From NCBI RefSeq assembly GCF_933775445.1, contig NC_065878.1, forward strand, positions 21,960,395 through 22,024,394: a DNA stretch of 64,000 nt. Direction: 5' to 3'. A program made the translations under genes and the position numbers. The notes beneath the pieces are model-generated. The model was not told where the DNA came from. It made no database searches and was given only the letters and a program-made list of their open reading frames with translations. Origin of the DNA: Argentina anserina. Lineage: Eukaryota > Streptophyta > Magnoliopsida > Rosales > Rosaceae. The stretch's first letter is position 1; each line of letters opens with the position of its first letter. This document shows, piece by piece, positions 44,901 through 55,650 of this stretch.

Positions 44901-45330
44901 TCATAACCAAACTTCACTTAGCTTATCAGAAGTGGAGATTAACGCGGTCCGGGAATGTGCTCCTGGTTTCTCCCCTACGTATGTTTGTTCCAGATGGAAC
45001 AACCTGCCCCTCAGATATCCCTGGCCAATTAACTCTCTGATGAGAAGATCTTGAAGTATCACATACATGGGAAAAAATGTCACAGAGCATTTAGCTTCAG
45101 TATTCAGCTGTGGGACATATATCAAATGATGAGATAAAGCGGGTACACATAGCACATTATGAAGTTCTATTGTGGAAGTAATATGAACTGACCATTTTCC
45201 TAACACATGGAATGCCTCACCATTAGCATTAGTAACATAGGGTAATGGTGAAGAGGATAATACGGTAAAATAAGATTTGTCATAAGTCATATGATCTAAA
45301 ACACATGAATCGATAATTCATGTATTAGTA
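44901..45330 (-). pseudogene. Copia protease end and pre-integrase region
   Basis: The protease signature, normally D-S/T-G-A, reads IIDSCVLDH just before 45290, with an in-frame stop four codons earlier. The downstream part (ELHNVLCVPALSHHLIYV) matches the segment that follows the protease in copia polyproteins. The active-site glycine is replaced by cysteine, so the protease is inactive. Confidence 0.75.
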
Positions 45331-45397
45331 CCAACAAAGCTAGAAATATTTAAAGCCATACCAATCTTACCACGACCAGCTATTGATGTTGTGGTTA

Positions 45398-45778
45398 TTA
45401 CTCCTCCGGCTGTATGATGATCATGTCCGACCATATCATATATATCTGGTTCTTGGACCAACTGAATGGCTGCATTGCCTTATGACGATAATTAGGCCTT
45501 TTAGGCCTAAGATGAGGATACAACTTCCAACAAGTCTCACGGGCATGGCGAGTATCATTGCAATAAGAGCAAGAAGGACGGGGCTGATTCCCAAAGCCTG
45601 GTGGTGGTCCTTGCTTATGAAGTGGAACTGAATTTGATTGCTGAAGGAGTGGTGCTGGGGATCTTGCCTGAACAATAAGGCTAGAAACTTCAACTTGTGT
45701 TTGATTAAGGTTTTCCTGCTGAGACTCGTCCTTACAGATATATGTGAAAGTTGTGGTTAGGCTTGGGGGTTCTGTCAT
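45398..45778 (-). pseudogene. Copia nucleocapsid region with one CCHC zinc knuckle
   Basis: The frame contains CSYCNDTRHARETC, a CX2CX4HX4C knuckle that binds nucleic acid. Flanking sequence is Gln/Pro-rich. It is separated from the gag body by a stop at 45886-45888 and frame changes in 45780-45885. Confidence 0.82.
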
Positions 45779-45885
45779 TTTGAGTAGTTCTCATTTAGCA
45801 CTGTTATGTTTTGCATCAAGACCTCTCAAGAAATGGTGAACTCGTTCAAGCTCCTTTTTTCCTTTTGGTACCAAACAATATCCTC

Positions 45886-46390
45886 TTAATTCTTGATCTT
45901 ACAAGGACATTTCATATCAATCTCAGCCCAAATATTCTTCAGCTTGGTGAAATATTGTGCCACTGGTTGCCCATTTTGTTGTATTGTTGAAGCGGTGCAC
46001 ATTAACTCATGCACCTGTATGAAATCAGATTCATTAGTATAGAGGTCTTCCAAAGTCTTCCATATTGCTTGCACAGTATCACATGCCTCCACCAGGTCAA
46101 CTATATCCTCATTCATAACTTTGTATAATACAGACATTACAATACCATCATCATCTTCCCATTTAGTGTAGGCATTGACATCATCTTCACTGGGGGCTTT
46201 AGCTACCCAAGTTACATGCCTCATCTTATGCATTCCTCTAAGATGAGCTGCCATAATTCTTTTCCATTTACGGAAATTGGTTCCATTGAGTTTGACCCCC
46301 CCTAAAGGAACTACTTTTAGAATTCTTGACAGATACTTCAAACTTCTGAACATCATTAGCCTGCAAACTTTCTTCTGTTCCAGAACCCAT
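45886..46390 (-). pseudogene. Copia gag body, frameshifted at a C7 run
   Basis: The start ATG is at 46390 on the minus strand (MGSGTEESLQAND). The first ~35 codons and the rest of gag (KLNGTNFRKWKRIMAAHL... YTKWEDDDGIVMSVLY) lie in different frames. The change occurs at the homopolymer read as C7 near 46300 on the plus strand. The body matches the UBN2/gag-2 domain of plant copia elements. Confidence 0.8.
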
Positions 46391-46934
46391 TGTAAAAAAA
46401 CAATCAACAGATCTGTAGTGTTGCAGCGAAAAATAACGATAAAAACATGCTTCAGGTGAACCTGCACTATCGGTGCACTTGCACTGACAGGGAGTACTTG
46501 CACTGACAGGGATAAAACAGGCGAATCTGCACTGACGGTGTAAATGCACTGAAAACTAGTTGAACACTGAAATCAGGTTTGAATATTGGAATCGGATCGT
46601 TGAAGGCTGCAACCAAGTCGGATTGATTTCTTCCAAGGGGACGATGGCGTCTGCACAACGGTGCTTTCTCGACAGCCTGGAAGATTTTGAGAAAGGAGTC
46701 GAACGATCTAGAGGCTTCGACTACGGGCCTCAACAACGGCCTGAGACAGATGCCAGACGACATGCTCGAAGAACAATGCTGAACTTCACACAATAATACC
46801 GAGACCTTTAACACCGTCTGACAAAACACCAATGCCAGACGTACACAACTCTGATTTGAGACAAGAAAATCCTAACAATGAGGTTTTACTTGAAAAAAAG
46901 AAGAAGAAGAATGAAAGCAAACCCTTTTGGATGT

Positions 46935-46946
46935 GCTCTAATACCA
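46935..46946 (-). other. Copia primer-binding site (initiator Met-tRNA, one mismatch)
   Basis: On the element strand it reads TGGTATTAGAGC, nine bases inside the 5' LTR boundary. It is complementary to initiator tRNA-Met except for one transition. Confidence 0.85.
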
Positions 46947-46955
46947 TATCAGATA

Positions 46956-47093
46956 TAATAGATGAGTGTTATTCATACAAGTTTAGATCATACATTTATA
47001 GGAATCATCTAATATGAACACTTAAAACAAAAGTCAATTACTACAACTACATAAATACATATGTTCATAAGTCAAGAAGTTGTTGAGCTAACA
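46956..47093 (-). repeat. 5' LTR of the copia element
   Basis: 138 bp, starting TGTTAGCTCAACA on the minus strand, followed inward by the primer-binding site. The short length is unusual for plant copia, in which LTRs are commonly several hundred bases. Confidence 0.88.
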
Positions 47094-47098
47094 AATCT

Positions 47099-49258
47099 TA
47101 CAATCCACGACAGCATATATATACCTCAATGTATAAAATATTCCAAAATATTGATGGTCAAGGGACTACAACAAACTCGTCAATTAAACTCTGCAGTAGC
47201 TTGTATTCTACTTCTGCAAGAGAGAAAATGACATATCCATGGGTTCTTCATTGCATGATTCTCAAATAATATTAATAATAGAATTACCAAAGAGAATACC
47301 AGGAAAAATTTCAAAGCATTTAGGTGGAATAATGTCGAGAGTACTGTCTCATGACTCTCATTAGTGATGTAAGATTTTGTGTTGCTTGTTAATCTCTATA
47401 TTCATTGTGGATTGTTAGCAGGATATGAGAGACATAAGGGAAAAATACAAGATCCTTCCGAAGACAGGCGAAAAAAGAGCTCGCCAACTGATCGATAGAT
47501 TATCACTTCCAAAATGCATGAGCCATACGGTAAAAATTCACATGAAGACAAATAGCTAGTGAAATGATGCGATTAAAACTAATACTTCTGTTCTTAGGGT
47601 TAAATTTACAAGAGTTGGATTGGGCTAAATATATACATATAAATAAATATATATATATATAGGCATTTGGGAGACCTTGTGAATTTTTGGCCCTGTGCCG
47701 GCTGTGCGTGTGCACACATCAAGAGCCGGCCCTGCTGCTAGCAAAACCTTGTTGCTCTGCCAGCAGCCAACTGTGTCTCCAATTTAGCACCACTGCACCA
47801 ATATGTAGCCAGCAATTGCTGCACTAGTCAAATTTCACATACTAGAATGAGTAGTCTTTAAACATTCATTAATATCTCGTAGCTACTATTCGAGGGTGTG
47901 ATTCCTGACTCTTTCAACTAAATTTATCAACCAATACGATGTTTGTCCAGTAAAATGCCTGAATATTGTCTCCTTTTGGTAGAGCATACACCTACAGTTG
48001 CAATATTCATGTAGTAGAGACTGAAAATATATATAAGCTACCAAATTTTCTGGCTTTTCTATCATCCAACGGGAACAGCAATAGCCTGTTAATGGAGCAT
48101 AGATAATATGTTCTTAAGAATTAGGCCATTAGGGGGACCTTTTGGGCTTACGATTTAATTTTGTTTGTGGCTTGACCCATTAGGCCGCGTTGAGACCCAA
48201 TATCACTTCCATATTTTGTAATTTTTTTTTTGTCGAATCTCAAGCTCTTACGCTTGAGGATTTGAGGTATTTAAATATGTGGTGTGTGTTTTTCGAAAAT
48301 ATATATGTATATATATATATATATATGTGTGTGTGGTGCGCGCGTGTTTTTATTTTGTCTCAATCAAATGATGTTATTCATATTTCATCCAGAATAATAT
48401 ATGTATTTCATAAATATAAAATCTACTAGTATGCATAATTTGTCTGCATGTAATGTTGATATTGTTGTTTTTTTGTTTTTTAAAAGGGCGTGATGTTGTT
48501 TTTCTATTCACTGATCATATATATGAGGATTTAGTGCTTGATGCGTGTCAGTGACTAGATTAATTGAAGGACGGTTTTTCAGTATTTGCCCTCCCACAAT
48601 TACTATCTTAGTTTTAGATTGATGCTGAGACGGTGAGACCTATTTCATTTATGAAAACTAGTTTGTAGTCTTGTATATAATTGTGATCGAATTGGCTAGC
48701 TGCTCGATCTATTGACGTATGAGATTTGCAAACCAATATAATCAACAGCAAGTTCCTTCCAGAGAGAACTTATAGCAAATAATGTAGTATTATTTCTTTT
48801 CTTCTGGACACTTGCACTCTTGCAGTGAAGGTGACTACTGGAAGTCTGGAACGATCTAATGGCATGGTTAGTTTCAATCAAAGTGGACCACTAGTAGTAT
48901 ATGTAGCTATTTGCTTGTCTTGCATTGGTAGTCGAATAACATTGGTAACATGAAGCTTTAGCAATTAAATTAACTCCCCGGCTAAATAATACTATATATA
49001 TAAGCATAAATTTTAATGCTAAATAGTTCTAAGTAGTTCCGCAATGCATATTTCTGCCCTAAATGTCCTTGTACATCTCTGTTTGGACATGATACCAAGT
49101 CGAAAGATCCTGTTTTGAAATGTGACCTACTTCATCTTCTCAATCAATGAAGTAAAATTCGATATAAGAAGGATACAAAGAAGAAAGACAATGTATAAAA
49201 CTAAGAATATTGAGCCGTCTCTATTACAGTATTACCTTCAACCAAAACAATTTGAACC
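47099..49258. other. Intergenic sequence, no gene supported
   Basis: It includes a TA-rich run at ~47636-47662 and a (TA)n-(TG)n microsatellite at ~48301-48335. A CCGGCC-rich patch follows 47690. I see no coding, RNA or transposon structure with defined ends. Confidence 0.45.
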
Positions 49259-49776
49259 ATGTCAAAAACTGAGCAATTGAAACCCAACATCAGCTCTAAT
49301 ACAGATGAAACATGCACGCGCCACATAAAATTTCCAAGCACCGAAGCGGACTCTAACTTGTACTCTCCAAAGACATCCCTGTAAACCCTGCGACCCAAAC
49401 CATGGTCCGGCTCTTCCTCCCCCGGAATGTCCTTGGCTCAAAAACCAAACTCCCTCTCATGTTTTACTACCACGGTGGTGGGTTTCTATTGCAGCGCAAC
49501 CTCAGCTAGTGGTGGAACCAAGATTTTTATTTATTGACGTCTGAATTTAAAGGTGGTAAATTAGATTGATTTTATTCTACTTAGCAATATGTCAAATGTT
49601 TTTTTTTGTATTATTTTCATCAGAAAGTTTACTAAAAGTTTATTCAATGTCACTAATCACAAAGAAATAAAAATTCATTAATTTATGACAATAGTAGTCT
49701 ATCAATTACCCAACATCTATGGTAATTTTTCCTTTTTCTGAATCCAATCATATAGAACTAGAATGAACACACACCA

Positions 49777-51581
49777 TGTAACACCCTGTAACTTTCCGAC
49801 ACTTGGGACTCAACGTCTCTGACATTTTTCCGAAATGTCGAGTTAGTAGTTTGACACTTCGATGTTAGATCACACGAATAGTAAAAAGTGAAAAGGTTAA
49901 TTTGTAAAAGTAAAATCCCCAAATTTTCACCTTATACCTCCGATTGTGTTTCTGGCCACCATGAGTTAGTAAAAAGATCATTTTAACCCTTTTGCTCTTA
50001 GTAGAAAATTATCTTTTTATTGTTTACCGTTTTACCTAAATACCCTTTTTACGGTTTTATAAATTACATTTGTTGTTTTACTTTTAACCTTGAGTTAATT
50101 TTGGTAAAACCTAACTTTAAAATATGGCAAAAAATAACGTAACGTCATGTACGATCAAACGTTAGTTCTGATTTCCGCCCGGTTCAGAAATCAAGAACTT
50201 ATTAACTTAGAAATTGTGTCGGAAATGTAATAATAGCCCATGTTGTGATATCAAATACTATCTAAATTCTTATAGTTTTTTTAATATCACACGGACATCA
50301 AATTCGACGATTATTGAGTTTCTCGGGTTTTGATCGACTATGGTCAACTTGGTCGACTTGGTCAAATTCCTAGTCAACCTTTTACTTCTCCTGGTCAAAC
50401 TAGGAGAAAAGGAGAAGGACAATTTGACCATGATAATCGTCACATTTTCGTATTCGAGTTGTTTAAACGACTAACCTTTTATCACACGAAATTTAGGACT
50501 TCATCGCTTAGAGCACAAGGATCGAAGGACGAGACATGGACTTCGACACTGCTATGTTAGGTAAGGGGAGCCACTCTCTTCCGGGTCAGTGATTTCTAAT
50601 TGTGTAATGCTCTATTTGTTTACATTTCTTGTGTTTTATGCCTATATCCCCATTTTAGTCTATGCCTTAAGATTTACATAATATTTATTGTTTTACTAAG
50701 GCTAGACATATTTATTGAAAACATATTTGTTTTGTGAGTGAGTAGATCTAAAGTGATGGGGTTTTGGGATACTGGTCTAGGACCCCTCGGTGTCGAAACT
50801 GTGAAATCTCCAGAGGGGCAGTGCCATGTTACTTTGTTATCTCTTTGAGATATATCTTGCACGCTATTATGAATTTTAGGGTATTGTAGAATTGACACTC
50901 TCGCTTTCTGATTGTTATTTTAATAATAAGGGCAGTTAGCCTCGACTTAAGAGGTGATTAGTTCACCTCCTAGTGGTTAGGTTCGGTCACCAATTCATCG
51001 GAAAAATTCCGTTGATTATTATTATCAAAATATTCCTTTTGTTTTGGTGTTATCATTTGCATATGAGTTTTTGCCCAAAAATAAAATATCATCTTAATTT
51101 CTATCTCTTATTGTTTTACTTGAGCACTCTAAATATGTTTTACATATATGAGTATTACCGCCTTTTTTAGTTTTCAAACTTGTTTGGGTTGAGTTTGGCT
51201 CTTTCCGGGTTAACGAGGACGAGTGCTCACCCTTACATTTTTAGGTACCTTATCTAATTTTGAGAAGTTGAAGTTAGGAGTTTAAGATGTGGTAGCACTT
51301 GGCCTTTCTTGCTCAATGTTTGTGGTTCATTGATCGAGTTCACCTCCGAGGAGTTATTTATTTGTTCGATGGTATAATTATCTTATTCGATCTCTGTTTT
51401 CTCTTAATTATTTGTTGGGTTGCATCCTTATTTTCTTAGACTTAAGTTCTATTTTTTTTGTATCCTTAAGTCTCATACCACCTTCCGTAAATTTTAAAAT
51501 GGGTTGTTTGTTTGTATATTGTTAACTCCTTTCCATTTACGTTGTTCAAGCTAGTCCTGAAAACGGTCCCGGGATGTGACA
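49777..51581 (+). mobile_element. Solo LTR (1.8 kb) nested in the hAT-like element
   Basis: It starts TGTAACACCCTGTAAC and ends CCCGGGATGTGACA, with no interior. Flanking pentamers CACCA and CACCC differ by one base. The TGTAACACCC start is typical of Ty3/gypsy LTRs in plants, but it is a different family from the 3-kb LTRs elsewhere in the window. Orientation is inferred from the TG...CA ends and that start. Confidence 0.72.
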
Positions 51582-51728
51582 CACCCGATGAGTGTGGGGT
51601 AAATTTATTTTACAAAATGTTTAAAAGTTTTATAAATAAATAGGGATTAATGCAAGTACCTTATTGCAAATGGTAGAGATAAGATTTGTTCACATAGTTA
51701 GTTACTGGAGATATGGATGGGTAGTTAC

Positions 51729-52680
51729 CTAAGAAGCACGAACACGCCACCCAACATGTGTATCGCTTGTCCGACACGGGCACAGACAAAGATATGCACG
51801 GACACATCCGACACGCGAATTCGTTTTTAGACACGGATCAGACATGCAAACTACGTAATGGACACGCAAATAACTAGGACACGTTCTCTCTCTTCTTTTC
51901 CTTCTCTACAGAACCAAACGATTGAGGCGCAGCGGAGCTCAGTGTTATTTTTTGGGTCGAGGAGAGTGAGGGCGAGAGGGTTGACAAAGATGGTGGAGTT
52001 GAAGGAGAATTTGGAGGGGACTTTTGCTTTGGTGGATTGGCGGGGGCGATGGTGGAGAGGGAGGTTGGCTAGGTGGATCCAGATCGAACTTTGACTTCAT
52101 CCCATGAATGTGATCCAAAATCGACAACATCTGTTGTCGGTATAGTGAATCTAACTTCAATCCATGAACCTTGGTTTGATAGAAAACTTAATAACAGGCA
52201 GAGTGATGCCCTTGCAGTGGTCATAGAGAACAGGTAGATTGGGTATGGGTGTTGATGGTAAAGAGGTAGATAAGAAAATGAAGAAGTTTTCATCAATTCT
52301 AACAAAGAATAAGAATTTGGGTGTAGAGGCGGCAGAAGGATCAAAATCTTTGACAAACGAGTCACGTGCTCATGTTTCCAACCTCATTTAATATTGATTT
52401 TCCCCATTATAACTTAACCATACTACCAAAGTATTATCTTACACATAATTTCCTAATTTGGTATATATAATTAGGAAATCTGGGTTGATATATGGTGTTT
52501 TAATTTAAGAAAGTATGTAACTTATTTTCCATATCTTTTTCTAATTAGGTATATATAATTAAAATAATATTTAATTAACGTGTTCACCACGTGTCCGTAT
52601 CCAAAAACAATTTCATTTAATGTATCCACGTATCGAATCGTGTCCAATACGGATACTTGTATCCGTGTCCATGCTATTTA
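51729..52680. mobile_element. Mutator-like non-autonomous element (952 bp) nested in the hAT-like element
   Basis: GGTAGTTAC occurs at both flanks (51720-51728 and 52681-52689), a 9-bp duplication as in Mutator-like elements. Ends TAAGAAGCACGAACACG and the complement of the right end, TAAATAGCATGGACACG, agree at 13 of 17 positions. An internal GC-richer stretch (51930-52090) has a short open frame (MVELKENLEGTFALVDWRGR) that could be captured host sequence, but I do not recognise it. No transposase is seen. Confidence 0.7.
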
Positions 52681-53660
52681 GGTAGTTACTAAACATATGA
52701 GTGATAGTTATCTAAATTTTTTTTTATTATATGTTGTTTTGTAATTTGATTATTTTATCCACATCAATTTTCTCAGTGTTGTTTTTTAATATTTCATGGT
52801 TAAAATAGAATTTTTTTTGTTTTAGTTAACAACTAAAGTTTGAATGATAAGAGTATAGATAATAATCATGTCAATGGTAATCAACTAATCATACATATAA
52901 ATGATATAATATATCATTCTTATAAAGTTTTTTATCACTATATCAGTATAGTATTGGGAACTTGTTAGAACCAATGGGTCCGGACCCCTTGGGCTTGAAC
53001 AAAGTTCCGCCCCTAATCGACCTCAGCAGTTTTCCATGTGTTTTGTTCCAACATGGCTATGGAACTCCGAGCTCTTGTTGTCTCCGTTGAGTACCGTCTC
53101 ACCCCCGAACACCGCTTCCCTGCAGCCTACGAGGACGCCATAGATGTCTTGTACTGGATCAAAACCACAGAGAAAGAGTGGGTAAGTGAATTTGCAGATT
53201 TCTCAAGCTGTTTTTTAATGGGTACTAGTTTTGGTGGAAACCTAGCTTACCATGCCGGGCTCCTTGCTTGTAAAGTTAGTGATCAGCTTGTGCCTTTGAA
53301 GATCAAAGGTCTGGTATTGCACCATCCTTTTTTGGTGGATCCGAAAGGACCGAGTCGGATCTGAAGATGGAGCATGATCGAATTTTGCCACTACGGTCAA
53401 GCGAGGCAGCCTGGAACTTGGCGTTGCCTGTTGGCGCTGACCATGATCATGAATATTGCAATCCAACGGTAGGTAATAGAGATGATATTTGGGAATCTAT
53501 TTGGGCCGTGGATTGTACGCAGGATTTTGGTTCTCGCTTGTTATGGAGATGGGGTTGGCGAAAATAGTAGAGGAGAAGGGTGTGGAAATACGCGACCCGT
53601 CTAAAGCTCCGGGTTTATTTGGCGTGTTGAAAATTTCGTGCATGTGAACGAGTCGTGCCT

Positions 53661-53934
53661 ATCCAACTAGAAGTAAAGCTTGGGGCCTTGGAAATATGTA
53701 TGTCTTGGAAGAAAATGAGGATGCTGCCATCTCTACAATGATGTTTGTATTGGTAGGGCATATTAATTTTGATGGAAAAAAAAACCCGATGACAAATTAA
53801 TGAAATTATACCGAAGCATATGCGTCACAAGTTTTCTTTTTCTTAGACAATAATATTTGCCTACTTCAAATGATGAAGATTATCAAGCATCACAACTTTG
53901 AAAGTAAGATACCTTTTTATATTTTTTATTAATT
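53661..53934. other. Spacer after the CXE pseudogene
   Basis: AT-rich sequence following the last recognisable pseudogene codons. No feature seen. Confidence 0.4.
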
Positions 53935-54385
53935 GTATATATCAACTAAGTTCATGACTTCATCGATCTAGAACTAATTATCAAGGGCTGGGTCAATTAA
54001 GATGATTAATTTTAATTATGATCATAATAGTAATAAGCAGATTTGAATGAATGCAGGGGGTTCTTGCGCCTGCAATAGCAGCAATATCGTCTCATGATAT
54101 TATTGACGTACTGTGCTACATTTATCAACTAGGATTTATTATAGAGGGTGACTAGAACATGTTATTTAGTATATATCAACTAAGGTCATGACTTCATCTA
54201 AAGCAAGGATTCTTGAACTATTAGCAAGGGCGAGGTCAATAATAATAATAATAAGATCTGAATGAATGTTGGATTCATGCGTTTACAATCTCGTCTCATG
54301 GTATTGACGATGCTACAACTATCAATAAAGATTAATTTTTGGGGTGACTAGAAGTCTAGAACATGTGTTAACTGTTAATATCTAA
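53935..54385 (+). repeat. Diverged ~225-bp tandem duplication upstream of the intact CXE gene
   Basis: Two units, ~53935-54164 and ~54165-54385, each start TATATATCAACTAAG-TCATGAC, pass through a TCAAGGGC/GCAAGGGC block and a TCGTCTCATG block, and end near GGTGACTAGAA. Indels separate them. They lie 260 bp before the CXE start codon. Confidence 0.7.
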
Positions 54386-54648
54386 ATTACTAATATTGGA
54401 GGAGTATGGTAGATTGGTCTGACTTTCAATGGGGGACTATATATTATGTGATCAACAGGACATTAGAGTGGCTGTTAAGCTAAGTTAGTGATTTCAATTC
54501 TGCTAATTATCATCAACTTGAGATTGTTTATTATTTGGAAAAAGTTTAATGAGCTGAGGAGACCACTATATAATATGGACGCCCATATAGGTAACATGTT
54601 ATATAAAATTTAAATCCAATCAATCTCAAAGCTTGGAAACATTCAACA
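54386..54648 (+). promoter_or_regulatory. Immediate upstream region of the CXE gene
   Basis: TATATAATATGG at ~54567-54578 is a possible TATA box about 75 bp before the start codon. TATAAAATTT at 54601-54610 is an alternative, closer one. No other element stands out. Confidence 0.4.
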
Positions 54649-55650
54649 ATGTCAAATGAAAGGGCAGCAGCGCCTACAGAACCCAACTCCGGCGTTGATC
54701 CTTACCAGCGCCTACAGATAGCTTGCAATCCTGACGGCAGCATCACGCGCTTGTTTAACTTTCCAGACGCGCCGCCCTCATCTGATCCGAAGCTTCGCAC
54801 TCCGGTTCTATCCAAAGACATCACCATCAACCAATCAAACAACACCTATCTTCGACTGTTCCTTCCCCACCATATACTGGACCAAACCTCACCGCCAACT
54901 AATAAGCTTCCTCTCGTCGTTTTCTACCATGGTGGAGGTTTCGTATTACTGAGTGCAGCCTCCACCATTTTCCATAATTTCTGTGCCAACTTTGCAACCG
55001 ACGTCCCTGTGATCATTGCATCCGTCGAGTACAGGTTGGCTCCTGAGCACCGGCTGCCGGCGGCGTATGATGATGCAACGGAGGCCCTTCAGTGCATCAA
55101 AAACAGCCAAGATGATTGGTTGAGGAACTACGCGGACCTCTCCAAGTGTTTCCTAATGGGATCCAGCGCTGGGGCTAACATAGCCTACAATGCAGGACTG
55201 CGTGTCGCAGCTGACGGCGATGACCTCCTCCACCCCTTGAAGATAAGAGGGCTGATACTGATCCAACCTTTCTTCGGCGGTATTCGAAGGACCAGCTCGG
55301 AGTCAAGGCTAGTGAACGATCCTGTTTTGGCGCCTAGTGTCTGCGACCTCATGTGGGACTTGTCATTGCCTATTGGAGCTGACCGTGATCACAAGTATTG
55401 CAATCCAATGGCAGGTGGCGATTCGAATGGCTTTGATCGAGTGAAAGAACTTGGTTGGAGAGTTTTAGTGACCGGATCCGATGGAGACCCGCTGGTCGAT
55501 CGTCAGATTGAGCTGGTGAAGATGTTGGAAGGAAAGGGGGTGATAGTGGTGAGTCAGTTCACTGAAGGAGGTTATCATGGAGCGCAAGATGTTGAACCCT
55601 CCAAAGCAAAGGAAGTGTTCGTCCATGTTAAACATTTCATATATCCTTGA
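54649..55650 (+). CDS. Class I carboxylesterase, CXE8/9-like alpha/beta hydrolase (333 aa, single exon)
   Basis: The enzyme would hydrolyse small esters in the cytosol. It belongs to the plant CXE/HSL family that also gave rise to the GID1 receptors. Oxyanion-hole motif HGGGF is at 94-98. The nucleophile elbow GSSAG is at 171-175 with Ser173, and the catalytic Asp280 (GDPLVDR) and His310 (GYHGAQ) complete the triad, so it is predicted active. YRLAPEHRLPAAYDD is a family signature. The N-terminus has NPDGSITRLFNFP, as in CXE8-like proteins. The length (333 aa) is normal and no intron is needed. No signal peptide is seen. The broken paralogue 1.0 kb upstream shows that a tandem pair once existed. 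The substrate cannot be told from sequence; volatile, phenolic and hormone esters are all known in the family. Confidence 0.95.
   Translation: MSNERAAAPTEPNSGVDPYQRLQIACNPDGSITRLFNFPDAPPSSDPKLRTPVLSKDITINQSNNTYLRLFLPHHILDQTSPPTNKLPLVVFYHGGGFVLLSAASTIFHNFCANFATDVPVIIASVEYRLAPEHRLPAAYDDATEALQCIKNSQDDWLRNYADLSKCFLMGSSAGANIAYNAGLRVAADGDDLLHPLKIRGLILIQPFFGGIRRTSSESRLVNDPVLAPSVCDLMWDLSLPIGADRDHKYCNPMAGGDSNGFDRVKELGWRVLVTGSDGDPLVDRQIELVKMLEGKGVIVVSQFTEGGYHGAQDVEPSKAKEVFVHVKHFIYP

Larger units (their letters stand above)
42651..47093 (-). mobile_element. Ty1/copia retrotransposon, short LTRs, reverse transcriptase core deleted
   Basis: The 4,443-bp element is flanked by the perfect duplication AATCT (42646-42650 and 47094-47098). 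LTRs are only 131 bp (42651-42781) and 138 bp (46956-47093) and differ at about a tenth of positions. The primer-binding site is at 46946-46935. Order on the minus strand: gag, zinc knuckle, degenerate protease, integrase, a few residues of reverse transcriptase, RNase H. The integrase-before-RT order defines Ty1/copia. Stops and frameshifts in every part and the missing RT core make it incapable of moving itself. Confidence 0.93.
49507..53019. mobile_element. hAT-like element (3.5 kb) inserted in the CXE pseudogene
   Basis: An 8-bp direct repeat ACCTCAGC flanks it (49499-49506 and 53020-53027); 8 bp is the hAT duplication length. The ends TAGTGGTGGAACC and ...GTTCCGCCCCTA form imperfect inverted repeats and resemble those of the element at 57349-58111. 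Three or four extra bases (ATCG) lie between the right inverted repeat and its duplication. No transposase is seen, and two other elements are nested inside, so the original element was under 800 bp. Confidence 0.8.
49259..53660 (+). pseudogene. Carboxylesterase (CXE) pseudogene split by a 3.5-kb insertion
   Basis: The 5' part 49259-49506 starts MSKTEQLKPN and reaches YYHGGGF, the oxyanion-hole motif of class I plant carboxylesterases. The 3' part from 53020 resumes VSVEYRLTPEHR, then GTSFGGN (nucleophile elbow). Removing the insertion and one copy of ACCTCAGC gives SATSAVFHVFCSN, collinear with SAASTIFHNFCAN in the intact neighbour. Further damage: frameshifts near 49370 and 49490, a TGA at 53362, and loss of the segment with the catalytic Asp (GDPLVDR in the neighbour). 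It is a dead tandem paralogue of the gene at 54649. Confidence 0.93.
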
